From Chitinophagaceae bacterium (lineage in GTDB: Bacteria > Bacteroidota > Bacteroidia > Chitinophagales > Chitinophagaceae), in contig JADJPV010000001.1 of NCBI GenBank assembly GCA_016713085.1, forward strand, positions 1,509,001-1,573,000: 64,000 nt of DNA, in the 5' to 3' direction. A model generated the notes under the pieces. The model saw only the letters and a program-made list of their open reading frames with translations, was not told where the DNA came from and searched no databases. The number at the start of each line of letters is the position of its first letter. The first letter of the stretch is position 1. The translations under genes and the position numbers were made by a program. Of the stretch, positions 25,582-34,567 are shown one piece after another.

Positions 25582-27702
25582 ATGGCCACCAATAAATTAC
25601 ATATTGCTTTAGTCGGAAATCCCAACAGCGGAAAGACCTCCCTCTTCAATAACCTCACCGGTTTAAACCAGAAAGTGGGCAACTTTCCCGGAGTAACGGT
25701 TGATAAGAAAACAGGCGAGTGCCGCATTTCTGAATCGCTCACTGCAGAGATCATTGATCTGCCCGGCAGCTACAGTCTCTATCCACGCCGTGCCGATGAA
25801 TGGGTGAGTTATAAAGTACTCATGAACCAGGACCAGGAAGTAAAGCCCGAACTGGTAATTGTGGTGGCCGACGCAAGTACATTAAAAAGAAACCTGCTCT
25901 TTGTTTCGCAGGTAATTGATTTAAAAGTGCCCGTTGTTCTTGCGCTTACTATGATGGATGTAGCAAGAAAAAAAGATATCATTGTCAACATCCGCTCGCT
26001 TGAAAGAGAACTCGGTATTCCCGTAGTTCCGGTAAACCCGAGAAAGAACAAAGGAATTGCCCAGTTGAAAAAAGCAGTGGATGATACTGCCAATAAATTC
26101 TACCGTCCGCCAGCCTTTGATTTTATTTCGAATAAAGCCCTGGCAACGGAAGCGGTAACTGAGGTAAAAGAATTACTGCCGCACTTAAGCGACTATGCTG
26201 CTATTCATCATCTTATCAATCATGAATCGTTTTTGCTCAGCAATGATCAGCAAAACAAAATAGAAGCCATTGAGCAGAAGAACAAAGTTCAGCATACACG
26301 TATCCAGGCCGAAGAGATCATGCAGCGTTACCAGCGCATTAAGCAGATTGTTCAAACTTCTATTACAGAAGTATCGCCCATCAAAAAACAAATGATTGCA
26401 GAAAAGCTCGACCGCATTCTGCTGCATAAAGTGTGGGGTTATGCAATTCTTCTGTTTGTTTTATTCCTGCTGTTTCAAAGTGTGTTCTTGGTGGCACAGT
26501 ATCCCATGGACATGATTGAACTGCTCTTTGTAAAAACAGAAAACTGGTTCAGCAGCTGGTTACCCGGTGGATGGTTAACGGATCTGTTTTTGAATGGAGT
26601 ACTCGCCGGGCTCAGCGGCATATTTATGTTTGTTCCGCAGATCATGATCCTGTTTGGATTAATTACCATCCTTGAAGAAACCGGCTATATGGCACGTATT
26701 GGTTTCTTAACCGATAAGATCATGCGCAAGGTTGGACTGAACGGAAAAAGTGTAATGCCCATGATCAGCGGTTTTGCCTGTGCTGTTCCCGCCATCATGA
26801 GTGTGCGGAATATTGAAAACCAGAAAGAACGTTTACTCACCATCCTTGTAACGCCGCTCATGAGTTGCAGTGCAAGGCTTCCTGTTTATACCATCCTTAT
26901 TGCTCTGGTCATTCCAAAAAAACTGGTGCTGGGTTTTTTAAGTCTGCAGGGTTTGGTGATGATGGGACTATATTTATTCAGTGTGCTGATTGCATTGATT
27001 GTTTCGTATGTAGCCAAACGTTTTATCAACCTCAAAGAAAAAAGTTTCTTTATACTGGAATTGCCGTTATACCGTCATCCACGTTATGCAAACGTGCTGG
27101 TTACCATGATTGAGAAAGCAAAGATTTTTGTGTTTGATGCAGGAAAGGTGATCATGGTTATCAGTTTATTATTATGGGCATTAAGCTCCTACGGGCCGAA
27201 AGATCATATGCAGAACGTTACTGCAAAGTATGACCAGCTGAAGCTAGCAAACCCCGAACAAACTGCTGCACTCGAAAAAGAAAAACAGGCTGCTCTTTTA
27301 CAGAATTCATATGCAGGGCAGATGGGAAAATATATTGAACCCGTCATCCGCCCACTGGGTTACGACTGGAAGATTGGGATTGCCATTGTAACTTCCTTTG
27401 CTGCCCGTGAAGTTTTTGTTGGTACCATGGCAACGCTGTATTCTGTTGACAGCGATGGAACAGATGAACAAACCCTGCGGCAGAAAATGCATGCTGCTGT
27501 AAAACCCGATGGAACCAAAGTATATACATTAGCCACCGGTGTATCGCTTATGATTTTTTATCTTCTCGCCATGCAGTGTATGAGTACACTGGCTGTTGTA
27601 AAGCGTGAAACCAAAAGCTGGAAATGGCCTTTGATACAACTGGTTTATATGACGGGGCTGGCTTATATCTTAAGTTTTGTAGCGTATCAGTTGTTGAAAT
27701 GA
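25582..27702 (+). CDS. feoB: ferrous iron transporter FeoB
   Basis: FeoB of 706 residues, inner-membrane Fe(II) transporter. The N-terminal G domain has G1 GNPNSGKT (11-18), G3 DLPGSYSL and a G4-like TMMD. A helical GDI domain follows (to about 275). The membrane part contains the two Gate motifs: FAMPCAVPAIMS-like FACAVPAIMSVRNIE, PLMSCSARLPVY, and later SFAAREVFVGTMATLYS. Cysteines typical for the pore are present (FACAVP, MSCSARLP). The start at 25582 is set by homology and by the promoter just upstream. feoA is far away at 9396. Confidence 0.97.
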   Translation: MATNKLHIALVGNPNSGKTSLFNNLTGLNQKVGNFPGVTVDKKTGECRISESLTAEIIDLPGSYSLYPRRADEWVSYKVLMNQDQEVKPELVIVVADASTLKRNLLFVSQVIDLKVPVVLALTMMDVARKKDIIVNIRSLERELGIPVVPVNPRKNKGIAQLKKAVDDTANKFYRPPAFDFISNKALATEAVTEVKELLPHLSDYAAIHHLINHESFLLSNDQQNKIEAIEQKNKVQHTRIQAEEIMQRYQRIKQIVQTSITEVSPIKKQMIAEKLDRILLHKVWGYAILLFVLFLLFQSVFLVAQYPMDMIELLFVKTENWFSSWLPGGWLTDLFLNGVLAGLSGIFMFVPQIMILFGLITILEETGYMARIGFLTDKIMRKVGLNGKSVMPMISGFACAVPAIMSVRNIENQKERLLTILVTPLMSCSARLPVYTILIALVIPKKLVLGFLSLQGLVMMGLYLFSVLIALIVSYVAKRFINLKEKSFFILELPLYRHPRYANVLVTMIEKAKIFVFDAGKVIMVISLLLWALSSYGPKDHMQNVTAKYDQLKLANPEQTAALEKEKQAALLQNSYAGQMGKYIEPVIRPLGYDWKIGIAIVTSFAAREVFVGTMATLYSVDSDGTDEQTLRQKMHAAVKPDGTKVYTLATGVSLMIFYLLAMQCMSTLAVVKRETKSWKWPLIQLVYMTGLAYILSFVAYQLLK

Positions 27703-27840
27703 GGTTGTATAGATTACACTTGATGAACAGACTTATTTTATATAAGAAGTGACGTATATTTAAATGTAAACCGCCACGTTAAACAAACAGTCTGTGGAAC
27801 AGAAATACATACCAAGAACTATGAAACAGAAAGTAATAGT

Positions 27841-28196
27841 ATGAGCGACGATTTAAAAACAAATAAAAGTCAACATCCGACTCCTTCACTCATTTATGCA
27901 GCTTGTGCTTTAGGTTTTTGGGGACAATTCCTGCCCTTTTACTTTGGACAACTGAACTTTCTTATATGGTTGGACAATGGTATAAAAGTTTCTTACTACT
28001 ATCTTCGTTTTCGATTTGGATTAGTTTAGCCGGGATTTGGTATATGAAAAAGTGGGCTGTTGTAACATACACTCTTATAATCATTACGACACAAGTTATT
28101 TTATTCAAGTATAACGTAATGTGGAGTTACACTTCCGTAATTGTACCAACTCTTGTGACATTAGTAGCTTGGTTTTATTTTAGGGAAATGGCTTAG
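27841..28196 (+). pseudogene. small membrane protein, probably frameshifted
   Basis: Two short frames join into one protein of about 117 residues. The first (from 27841) reads MSDDLKTNKSQHPTPSLIYA, then ACALGFWGQFLPFYFGQLN. The second continues from about 27955 as SYMVGQWYKSFLLLSSFSIW, then three hydrophobic segments and ends FYFREMA at 28196. Either half alone would be an incomplete membrane protein, so a one-base shift near 27950-27965 is likely. No family was recognised. The 138 bases between feoB and this gene hold nothing obvious. Confidence 0.5.
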
Positions 28197-28466
28197 TTCA
28201 ACTTAAACTCAAATACTCCAAGTGTCGTCGGCCCGGGGTCTGGCCTTAGCCGACCCCGGGAGTTTGATCGTTTATGTTTTAAAGAAAACATTCTGCAACT
28301 CAGCTATTTTTTCTTAGCCTTGTGTCGTTAATAAAGTTTCTGTTGGTCAACTGTACTGCTTTATCCTTCTTCCGGTACAGTTTGGTGAGGTTGAGATCTG
28401 TCATGAAAACGTTTCGGTTCAGTAGCAGTAGAACGTATTTTTTTCATAACCCAAAACCAACCCCCA
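28197..28466. other. intergenic stretch with a GC-rich palindrome
   Basis: About 270 bases without a supported gene. It carries the first copy of the palindromic repeat at 28231-28256 and otherwise AT-rich DNA upstream of the cytochrome fusion gene. No clear TAnnTTTG promoter was found. Confidence 0.4.
28231..28256. repeat. REP-like palindromic repeat, copy 1
   Basis: A 26-base segment beginning GCCCGGGGTCTGGCCTTAGC is identical to 30707-30732. It folds into GGGTC-T-GGC-CTTA-GCC-GACCC; in this copy the stem is extended by CCCGGGG/CCCCGGG outside. Confidence 0.75.
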
Positions 28467-30536
28467 GTGAAGCCACGCTTTCATTCAGCATTGTTTTTCC
28501 TTTTTGCAATTGTTTCATCGTGCAATACCAAACAGGACGAAGAACTTAAAGACAGTCCGTTACTTGGAGAAGGATTTGGTATCAGCACTGCAACAATACT
28601 TGTAAAAGACTTAGACAGCACCCGAAATTATTTTACAAAAGTTCTCGGGTTTAAGATGCCTGAAAAATTTCAAAAAGGAATCTATGACGGAACGCTCAGC
28701 GCTGCGGTTAGCTTTGCAGATTTTTCGGCCATTGAACTTCTTTCACTTAACGATACCGGGAAGGTTGTACCAAAGGATTCTTTTCTTATTTCTTTTGCAA
28801 AGCAATATGAAGGTGTGCGGTTGTATTCGTTCTTCACATCGTCGGTTGATACAACACGTAACTGGCTCCATACACAGGGATTTAAAATAGACACGCCCAG
28901 TTCTGGCCGTGTTGCCACTGAAATGCCAAAGGGTTGGGACTGGGATGATGGTGGTCCGCAGTGGCGCAGCATAGACTTCAACACAAAAAATCCGCCGGCC
29001 TATCTCCCCGCTTTTATGGAGATCACAGGCATGCCTTACGAGGAAATAAACAGCCAATGGAAACCGTACTCCTGGCGTAAATACTACGATAATAATCCTA
29101 ACGGAGTTATTGGCATATCTTTTTTACGGGTTGTTGTCAAAGATCTGAATGTTGCACGCAAAGAATTTAAAAAGATCGGGTTGAAGGAATTGCAGGCAAA
29201 CGACACGATGGCGAGTTTTAAAATTGCACATAACCACGAGTTGCATGTAATTGCTCCCTCATCACCCGACGATAAGCTGAGCAAGTTTTTAAAAACACGG
29301 GGGCAAGCTGTATATGCGATAGGTTTTGAGGTAAAGAACCTGAAAGAAACACATACGTTCCTGAAAAAAAACTTGCCGGCCAAAGCTTTGGTAACTGATA
29401 CCTTACTAAAACGATTGATCGTATTACAAGAATATACCCATGGTGTTCAATTTGAATTTATAGAAGAATCAAAAGAGCAGGCGGCCTTAGCGAAGATCTA
29501 CAGTTTTAAAGAGGGCACTAAACTCGACAGTGCTTCGGCAAAATATGCATCAAACATTTATACAAAATATTGTGCCTTGTGTCATGGTAAAGATCGTGAA
29601 GGCCATGCTGCAGATTATGCGCCCTCTTTACGTTCGCATTCTTTAATGGCAACAACGCAGTTGCCCCGTGCCAGTTACAATTATCTCAGGCATGCAATTA
29701 GTTATGGACGCTCAGGAACTGCTATGGCACCTTATGCAAAAAAACAGGGCGGGCCATTAGATGATGATGACATCGAGCTGTTATTACAATGGCTTCACGA
29801 GTTAAGCGGAGTAAAGAAACCAATTGACATGTCAACCAAACCTGTTACCGGAAATGTAACGCTCGGCAAAAGATTGTATGCAAGAAATTGTGCTGTGTGT
29901 CATGGTGTAAAAGGAGAAGGCGTTCGTGGGCCTGCGTTGGGAAATCCTATGCTGTTGGCCACTGCAAGCGATGCGTTTTTACGTTATGCAATTTCAGAAG
30001 GCAGAGACAGCACAGCAATGCCATCATTCAAAGACAGTCTTAGCAAGTTTGAAATAAATGCGATCACTGCTTATCTCAGAAGCAGGGCTTCAGGATGGAA
30101 TGCGCCCGAAGCAATTGCAGTAACAAAACCGCTGCCGAAAGACTATATATTAAATCCAACCAGCAAAGCACCAACGTTTACTTTGCGTGAAGGCCTTTAC
30201 GTATCTGCCGAACAACTTGCGAAAGCATTAAAAGATAAAACACGCATGATCATACTTGATGCAAGGTCTGAGGCCGGCTGGCATCAATCACATATTCCTG
30301 GTGCTGTTTCGGTGCCTTACTATAAAGAGCCTGATAAGTTTATTAAGGACATTCCTAACGACAGTACGTGGATTGTTGTTTATTGCGCTTGTCCGCATGC
30401 TGCATCTACGCAGGTCGTTAACACGCTGAAGCGTTTTGGTTATAAACACACAGCCATTCTTGATGAAGGTGTTCTTGTATGGGCTCAGCGTGGGTATCCT
30501 GTACAACATGGGCAGGGAGAGAAGAGCAAAAAGTGA
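28467..30536 (+). CDS. lipoprotein fusion: two VOC domains, two cytochrome c domains, rhodanese
   Basis: Unusual 689-residue protein with a GTG start. A lipoprotein signal ends in IVSSC (lipidated Cys near 19). Residues about 36-190 and 213-335 look like two glyoxalase/VOC domains (ISTATILVKDLDSTRNYF; ISFLRVVVKDLNVARKEF). Two c-type haem sites follow: CALCH (369-373, possible Met ligand near 420) and CAVCH (475-479, Met near 518). The end (about 580-680) is a rhodanese domain (MIILDARSEAGWHQSHIPGA) with cysteines 640 and 642 in VVYCACPHAAST. It would sit on the membrane in the periplasm. Domain assignments are from motifs; the joint function is unknown. Confidence 0.85.
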   Translation: MKPRFHSALFFLFAIVSSCNTKQDEELKDSPLLGEGFGISTATILVKDLDSTRNYFTKVLGFKMPEKFQKGIYDGTLSAAVSFADFSAIELLSLNDTGKVVPKDSFLISFAKQYEGVRLYSFFTSSVDTTRNWLHTQGFKIDTPSSGRVATEMPKGWDWDDGGPQWRSIDFNTKNPPAYLPAFMEITGMPYEEINSQWKPYSWRKYYDNNPNGVIGISFLRVVVKDLNVARKEFKKIGLKELQANDTMASFKIAHNHELHVIAPSSPDDKLSKFLKTRGQAVYAIGFEVKNLKETHTFLKKNLPAKALVTDTLLKRLIVLQEYTHGVQFEFIEESKEQAALAKIYSFKEGTKLDSASAKYASNIYTKYCALCHGKDREGHAADYAPSLRSHSLMATTQLPRASYNYLRHAISYGRSGTAMAPYAKKQGGPLDDDDIELLLQWLHELSGVKKPIDMSTKPVTGNVTLGKRLYARNCAVCHGVKGEGVRGPALGNPMLLATASDAFLRYAISEGRDSTAMPSFKDSLSKFEINAITAYLRSRASGWNAPEAIAVTKPLPKDYILNPTSKAPTFTLREGLYVSAEQLAKALKDKTRMIILDARSEAGWHQSHIPGAVSVPYYKEPDKFIKDIPNDSTWIVVYCACPHAASTQVVNTLKRFGYKHTAILDEGVLVWAQRGYPVQHGQGEKSKK

Positions 30537-30847
30537 TATGATCTTTTTTTACGGTTTTGCTGAACAGTAGTTTGGTTGATACCGTGTATTGTTTTTCTTG
30601 CCCCAGTTGGTATGCTGCAAAGAAAAGCATGCCGTCGACTGGTGTTGTCACCAACGACATAAAAATTTTCTCGTGATATCACTGTGGCGCAAGGTCTCTT
30701 CCGTCTGCCCGGGGTCTGGCCTTAGCCGACCCAGGATTTTGAAATCCTGCCGTATATTTAAGTTGCCGGTGCAGTTTCAAAAAACAATCTGAAAGGAATC
30801 AATGTAGAAATCAGGGCCCGGGTTCACTTAAAGTTTACTACCACACC
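30537..30847. other. intergenic stretch with second palindrome copy
   Basis: About 310 bases without a supported gene. It contains the second copy of the palindromic repeat (30707-30732), immediately followed by the perfect hairpin CAGGATTT-TG-AAATCCTG at 30733-30750. Nothing else was recognised. Confidence 0.4.
30707..30732. repeat. REP-like palindromic repeat, copy 2
   Basis: Identical over 26 bases to 28231-28256. Together they bracket the VOC-cytochrome-rhodanese gene as direct repeats 2.45 kb apart. The flanking hairpin here (CAGGATTT/AAATCCTG) differs from that of copy 1. Confidence 0.75.
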
Positions 30848-31345
30848 ATGAAACTATTTCTGTTGACGATATCTTTGGCTGTTCTTCTTTCATCCTGCTA
30901 TTCATACAGAATTTTCCCAAAGGAATACCGAAACTTTACTTATACCGGTGAAAAGAAGGACGCCTTTATTCTTAATCCTGAATTAACAAAGGAGCTTCAA
31001 ATTTTTAAACAGGCCGGGGTTTTTAAACTTGTAACAGACACAGTAAACAAACCGGTTGTTAAAATAAAATTATATCCTCTTCAACTAAATTTTGCATGCG
31101 GACAGCCCATTATTGGATCATTCATAACACTTGGACAGGTTCCTGTTCTCCTGCCCGACAAATATCAATACAGGTTTGACGAAGTACAATCAACTGATAC
31201 TATCCCCCGATATTATGAGTTAAAAATAGCCACCCGCTATTGGTTCTGGGACATGTTTGCTGTGAAAAAAAAATTCAATCAAAAGACCGGGCAAACATTG
31301 CTTGCTGAATATTATAATCCTCAGTTGTCTGCAACGTTCAAATAA
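30848..31345 (+). CDS. hypothetical lipoprotein
   Basis: Lipoprotein of 165 residues. The signal MKLFLLTISLAVLLSSC ends at the lipidated cysteine (residue 17). The mature part is mixed charged and aromatic (YSYRIFPKEYRNFTYTGEK, later RYWFWDMFAVKKKF), with no catalytic pattern. A possible short hydrophobic stretch near 95-112 (IIGSFITLGQVPVLLPD) is not long enough for a clear membrane helix. Function unknown; no family was recognised. Confidence 0.75.
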   Translation: MKLFLLTISLAVLLSSCYSYRIFPKEYRNFTYTGEKKDAFILNPELTKELQIFKQAGVFKLVTDTVNKPVVKIKLYPLQLNFACGQPIIGSFITLGQVPVLLPDKYQYRFDEVQSTDTIPRYYELKIATRYWFWDMFAVKKKFNQKTGQTLLAEYYNPQLSATFK

Positions 31346-31435
31346 TAGCAGAATGCTAAATTGCCTCATGAGTACAGTTGATAAATGCCTGTTATTTCAA
31401 TTTGCATTGGCAAACTTTATCAATAACTTTATCCC

Positions 31436-32233
31436 ATGCAGAAAATCTTCTTTACAATAACCATTGCATGTGTTGTAACGCTTGCCTGTCATACCACACA
31501 AAAAACAACAGCCAACAAACAATGGGTTTCTCTCTTCAACGGAAAAGACATCAACGACTGGATGGTAAAAATTCAGCATCATGATGTAAATGTAAATTTT
31601 GGAAATACATTTCGTGTAGAAGATGGTATAATCAAAGTGCGTTATGATCAGTACGGCGATTTCAATGATCAGTTTGGTCATCTCTATTATAAAACGCCTT
31701 TCTCCTTCTTTCATCTCAAAGTTGAATACCGCTTTGTTGGTGAACTGCAAAAAGGAGCGCCTTCTTATACCTTACGTAACAGCGGAGTGATGTTTCATTC
31801 GCAGGATCCACGAACCATGCCCAAAGAACAGGACTGGCCCATCTCCATTGAAATGCAGTTCTTAGGTGGTCTCAGCGATGGCAAACCCAGACCAACCGGT
31901 AACATGTGTTCGCCCGGTACTGATGTTGTGTACCAGGGAAAAATTGCAGATTCGCATTGCATTAACTCTACTTCAAAAACCTATGATGGTGAACAATGGG
32001 TAAGAGCCGAACTGATTGTATTAGGCGATTCACTGATTACACATATCATTAATGGCGATACCGTGTTACAATATTCCAAACCACAAATAGGTGGCGGCGT
32101 TGCAAACCGCTATGATCCGAAAATTAAAATAGATGGTAAAGCGCTTAAGAGCGGATTCATTGCTTTGCAGAGTGAAGGCCAACCGGTTGATTTCAGAAAA
32201 GTAGAGATCATGGATTTATCGCCCGTCAAGTAA
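31436..32233 (+). CDS. DUF1080 (3-keto-disaccharide hydrolase family) lipoprotein
   Basis: Protein of 265 residues with a lipoprotein signal ending in VTLAC (Cys near 18). The DUF1080 fold is marked by WVSLFNGKDINDWMVKIQHH, by HLKVEYRFVGE, by the segment RNSGVMFHSQDP, and by the ending GFIALQSEGQPVDFRKVEI. This concanavalin-like family includes 3-keto-disaccharide hydrolases and many poorly known sugar-binding proteins. It ends 3 bases before a strong bidirectional terminator. Substrate unknown. Confidence 0.9.
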   Translation: MQKIFFTITIACVVTLACHTTQKTTANKQWVSLFNGKDINDWMVKIQHHDVNVNFGNTFRVEDGIIKVRYDQYGDFNDQFGHLYYKTPFSFFHLKVEYRFVGELQKGAPSYTLRNSGVMFHSQDPRTMPKEQDWPISIEMQFLGGLSDGKPRPTGNMCSPGTDVVYQGKIADSHCINSTSKTYDGEQWVRAELIVLGDSLITHIINGDTVLQYSKPQIGGGVANRYDPKIKIDGKALKSGFIALQSEGQPVDFRKVEIMDLSPVK

Positions 32234-32235
32234 CG

Positions 32236-32302
32236 AAACCTCCGGGGTTTTTATTTGATTATAACGAATGAGCAACATCTGTTTTAAACCCCGGAGGTTT
32301 TT
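32236..32302. terminator. bidirectional intrinsic terminator
   Basis: AAACCTCCGGGGTTT (32236-32250) and AAACCCCGGAGGTTT (32286-32300) are perfect inverted copies, each followed by T in its direction. It separates the convergent genes ending at 32233 and 32308. Confidence 0.85.
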
Positions 32303-32307
32303 CAGCA

Positions 32308-32655
32308 CTATATCAGTTTGTTCTTCTCTGCATACTTCAACACATAAGGTTTTAAAAAAGCTTCCCTTTCAGTAACACTCATTTTCGGCACAGGTTCTAA
32401 ATTCCGGAAGTGTGGCCAGCCGGTATCATCCACCCACATCAGTTCAAAATATCTGGCAGGCGCAAGTATGGTGCAAAGAGCCATCTGTTTTAAATCCTGT
32501 ATCTCTTTTTCTGTAAATATTTTTGGAGGCCGCCCTGATTCATACACGCCAATAAACAACAACACATCCTCCAGATCGGGTTGTTTTCCCAATCGTTCTG
32601 TCAAATTGCTTTCTAATTTCTGCCAGCGTTGTTGCAGCTCATCTTCGGGGGGCAT
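32308..32655 (-). CDS. hypothetical protein
   Basis: Small soluble protein of 115 residues beginning MPPEDELQQRWQKLESNLTE. It is probably mostly helical, with the mid segment VLLFIGVYESGRPPKIFTEKE and a C-terminal helix rich in charged residues. It has no signal peptide. No family name was recognised, but the sequence looks like a true gene: normal composition, an ATG start, and a terminator right behind its stop. Function unknown. Confidence 0.7.
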   Translation of the reverse strand: MPPEDELQQRWQKLESNLTERLGKQPDLEDVLLFIGVYESGRPPKIFTEKEIQDLKQMALCTILAPARYFELMWVDDTGWPHFRNLEPVPKMSVTEREAFLKPYVLKYAEKNKLI

Positions 32656-32761
32656 GGCTCAAAGATATTACGCCAACCTTTTTTAAACGATTCGCCGAAT
32701 ATGAGAGATATCAGTTGTTATTATGAAATTCTCCTTTCTTAGAGTATCTTTCTGACTGGTC

Positions 32762-33205
32762 ATGAAAATATCAAACATAATTGGCGCCGGTTTATTGGTT
32801 GGCACATTGGATATCATTGCGGCCTGCCTCCAGTATTTTATTAAAACAGGCAAGGGCCCGGAAAATGTTTTAAAGTTTGTTGCCAGCGGCGTATTTGGAA
32901 AAGAAGCGTTTACCGGAGGTATATTGATGAGTGTATGCGGATTGCTGTTTCACTTCCTGATTGCGTTTACTTTTACAACCTTCTTTTTCTTTATCTATCC
33001 CAAACTGAAATTTCTTTCCTACAATGTTATCTTAACTGCCATCCTGTATGGAGTATTCACCTGGGCTGTGATGAACAGAGTTGTGCTGCCTTTATCTAAT
33101 ACTCCTGCCATTCCGTTTACATTGGCAGGTGCTGCAATTGCTGCCGGTATTCTTTGCCTTTGCATCGGTTTGCCGCTTGCAATAATAGCTAAGAGAGAAT
33201 ATTAA
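32762..33205 (+). CDS. hypothetical four-helix membrane protein
   Basis: Membrane protein of 147 residues with about four hydrophobic segments (near 5-25, 58-82, 88-110, 118-142). Conserved-looking features include GLLVGTLDIIAACLQYFIK, then FVASGVFGKEAFTGG and AVMNRVVLPLS. It resembles small inner-membrane proteins related to YagU/DUF1440, but this is a weak impression. Convergent with the lipoprotein gene ending at 33211. Function unknown. Confidence 0.7.
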   Translation: MKISNIIGAGLLVGTLDIIAACLQYFIKTGKGPENVLKFVASGVFGKEAFTGGILMSVCGLLFHFLIAFTFTTFFFFIYPKLKFLSYNVILTAILYGVFTWAVMNRVVLPLSNTPAIPFTLAGAAIAAGILCLCIGLPLAIIAKREY

Positions 33206-33210
33206 TTTAA

Positions 33211-34353
33211 TTACCAGTTTGCTGCATTCCTGATCCTGTTCACCAGGTCATTATAAATTTTCTGCATCATTTCGCCCATAGCATCTTCTTTACCTGGCAT
33301 GGGTTGGTTGCGCCTGCGGTTGATCAGCTCCCGGTCTTCATCAGTTAATGCATCCCCATCACCTTCATAAGTAGCTGTCTCAAAAATATACCGATACTCA
33401 GATGGAAGTCTGTCCCATTTTATCTGGGTTCGGTTAACTGCATCACTTACAATCAGGTTCATATCACCGCTTGCAGTGAATTCATGCACCGTTACGTTAA
33501 CGGTTGCATTAACTGATTTATAAATGGGCCTGTTTGCGGTATCAGTTCCGGTTTGAATTTGCTGGCTTCTTCCATATTTTCTAGTGCTTTCTTTCGGGTA
33601 ATCAAAACGGAGGTTTTTCCAAACAAGATCAACAACAAGATCGGGAGCCCTGTTTTCCCTGCGTAAGGCATACTCATCATAGAAGCGTGCAGGAATTGCA
33701 GATGCTGACTGTCCGCCAAGATCACGAAGAATATTGCTGTGCGTCATCCTGTCTTTGTTGGCGTATTGATTCCATCCCCAGTTGCCGCCCATTCCAAAAT
33801 CATCGTATTGAATATTATTCACCAGCACATTTACAATACTTCGTTCATAAGCCTCCCTCATCAGTAGTTTTGCATCTTTATAGTTCGGTACAAAACGGAT
33901 GGCACTTTTAAAAGCATAATAAGCATCTTTTGAATCTTCCCGGTTGTTCCGCTCCAGCTGCTGTTTGCCATACTCATAATTATCAAACGCTGCAGAATCT
34001 TTTGTTGCAATCAGCTGCGGATAAAAATTAATTGGGCTGACCATTCGTAATGCATATGCACTTTGGCTGATGGTTTCGTACATACGTTGCAGGCCTTCGA
34101 CTTCGGGAACAATTTTATCCCATTTCTGCGGGGCCGGATCGAATCGATAATTTTCCAGACGCTGTGTTGATTTATAGTAAGCGTTATTGTACACTTCTTT
34201 CAGATCTGCAATGACTTTTTCATCGCCGCCTTTTTTATTCAGCCGTTTGATTAGTGTAGCCAGGTCTTTTTCGTCAGATCTCGTGCTGTATTTGCTTCCC
34301 TTGCACGCTGCAAGAGAAAGAAGAAGAATGATTACAGGTAAAAGTTGTTTCAT
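33211..34353 (-). CDS. hypothetical lipoprotein
   Basis: Lipoprotein of 380 residues. The ATG at 34353 gives MKQLLPVIILLLSLAAC, with the lipidated cysteine at residue 17; the open frame upstream to 34491 has no signal and is not used. Residues about 40-190 are helical with repeat-like character (DAYYAFKSAIRFVPNYKDAK resembles a TPR unit). The C-terminal half contains NATVNVTVHEFTASGDMNLI and WDRLPSEYRYIFETAT, probably beta strands. The gene seems intact. Function unknown; a cell-envelope role is inferred from lipidation only. Confidence 0.8.
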   Translation of the reverse strand: MKQLLPVIILLLSLAACKGSKYSTRSDEKDLATLIKRLNKKGGDEKVIADLKEVYNNAYYKSTQRLENYRFDPAPQKWDKIVPEVEGLQRMYETISQSAYALRMVSPINFYPQLIATKDSAAFDNYEYGKQQLERNNREDSKDAYYAFKSAIRFVPNYKDAKLLMREAYERSIVNVLVNNIQYDDFGMGGNWGWNQYANKDRMTHSNILRDLGGQSASAIPARFYDEYALRRENRAPDLVVDLVWKNLRFDYPKESTRKYGRSQQIQTGTDTANRPIYKSVNATVNVTVHEFTASGDMNLIVSDAVNRTQIKWDRLPSEYRYIFETATYEGDGDALTDEDRELINRRRNQPMPGKEDAMGEMMQKIYNDLVNRIRNAANW

Positions 34354-34567
34354 GGTGATGGCTTTGGGTTCAATATTTACTTGTTCAAAGCAAATACCAA
34401 CATATCTGCTGCTGAAAGTTTTAACAAATATAAAAGCTGAATTGTAATTCTGCCGGAGCATTCCTTTAGGGAGTTCTCTGTTTACAACCAACCCTTTGCT
34501 CGGTTATGTATAATAACAACACAGAATGCCCAAAGGCAATCAGACAATGTAAAATATTACAAGAGTA

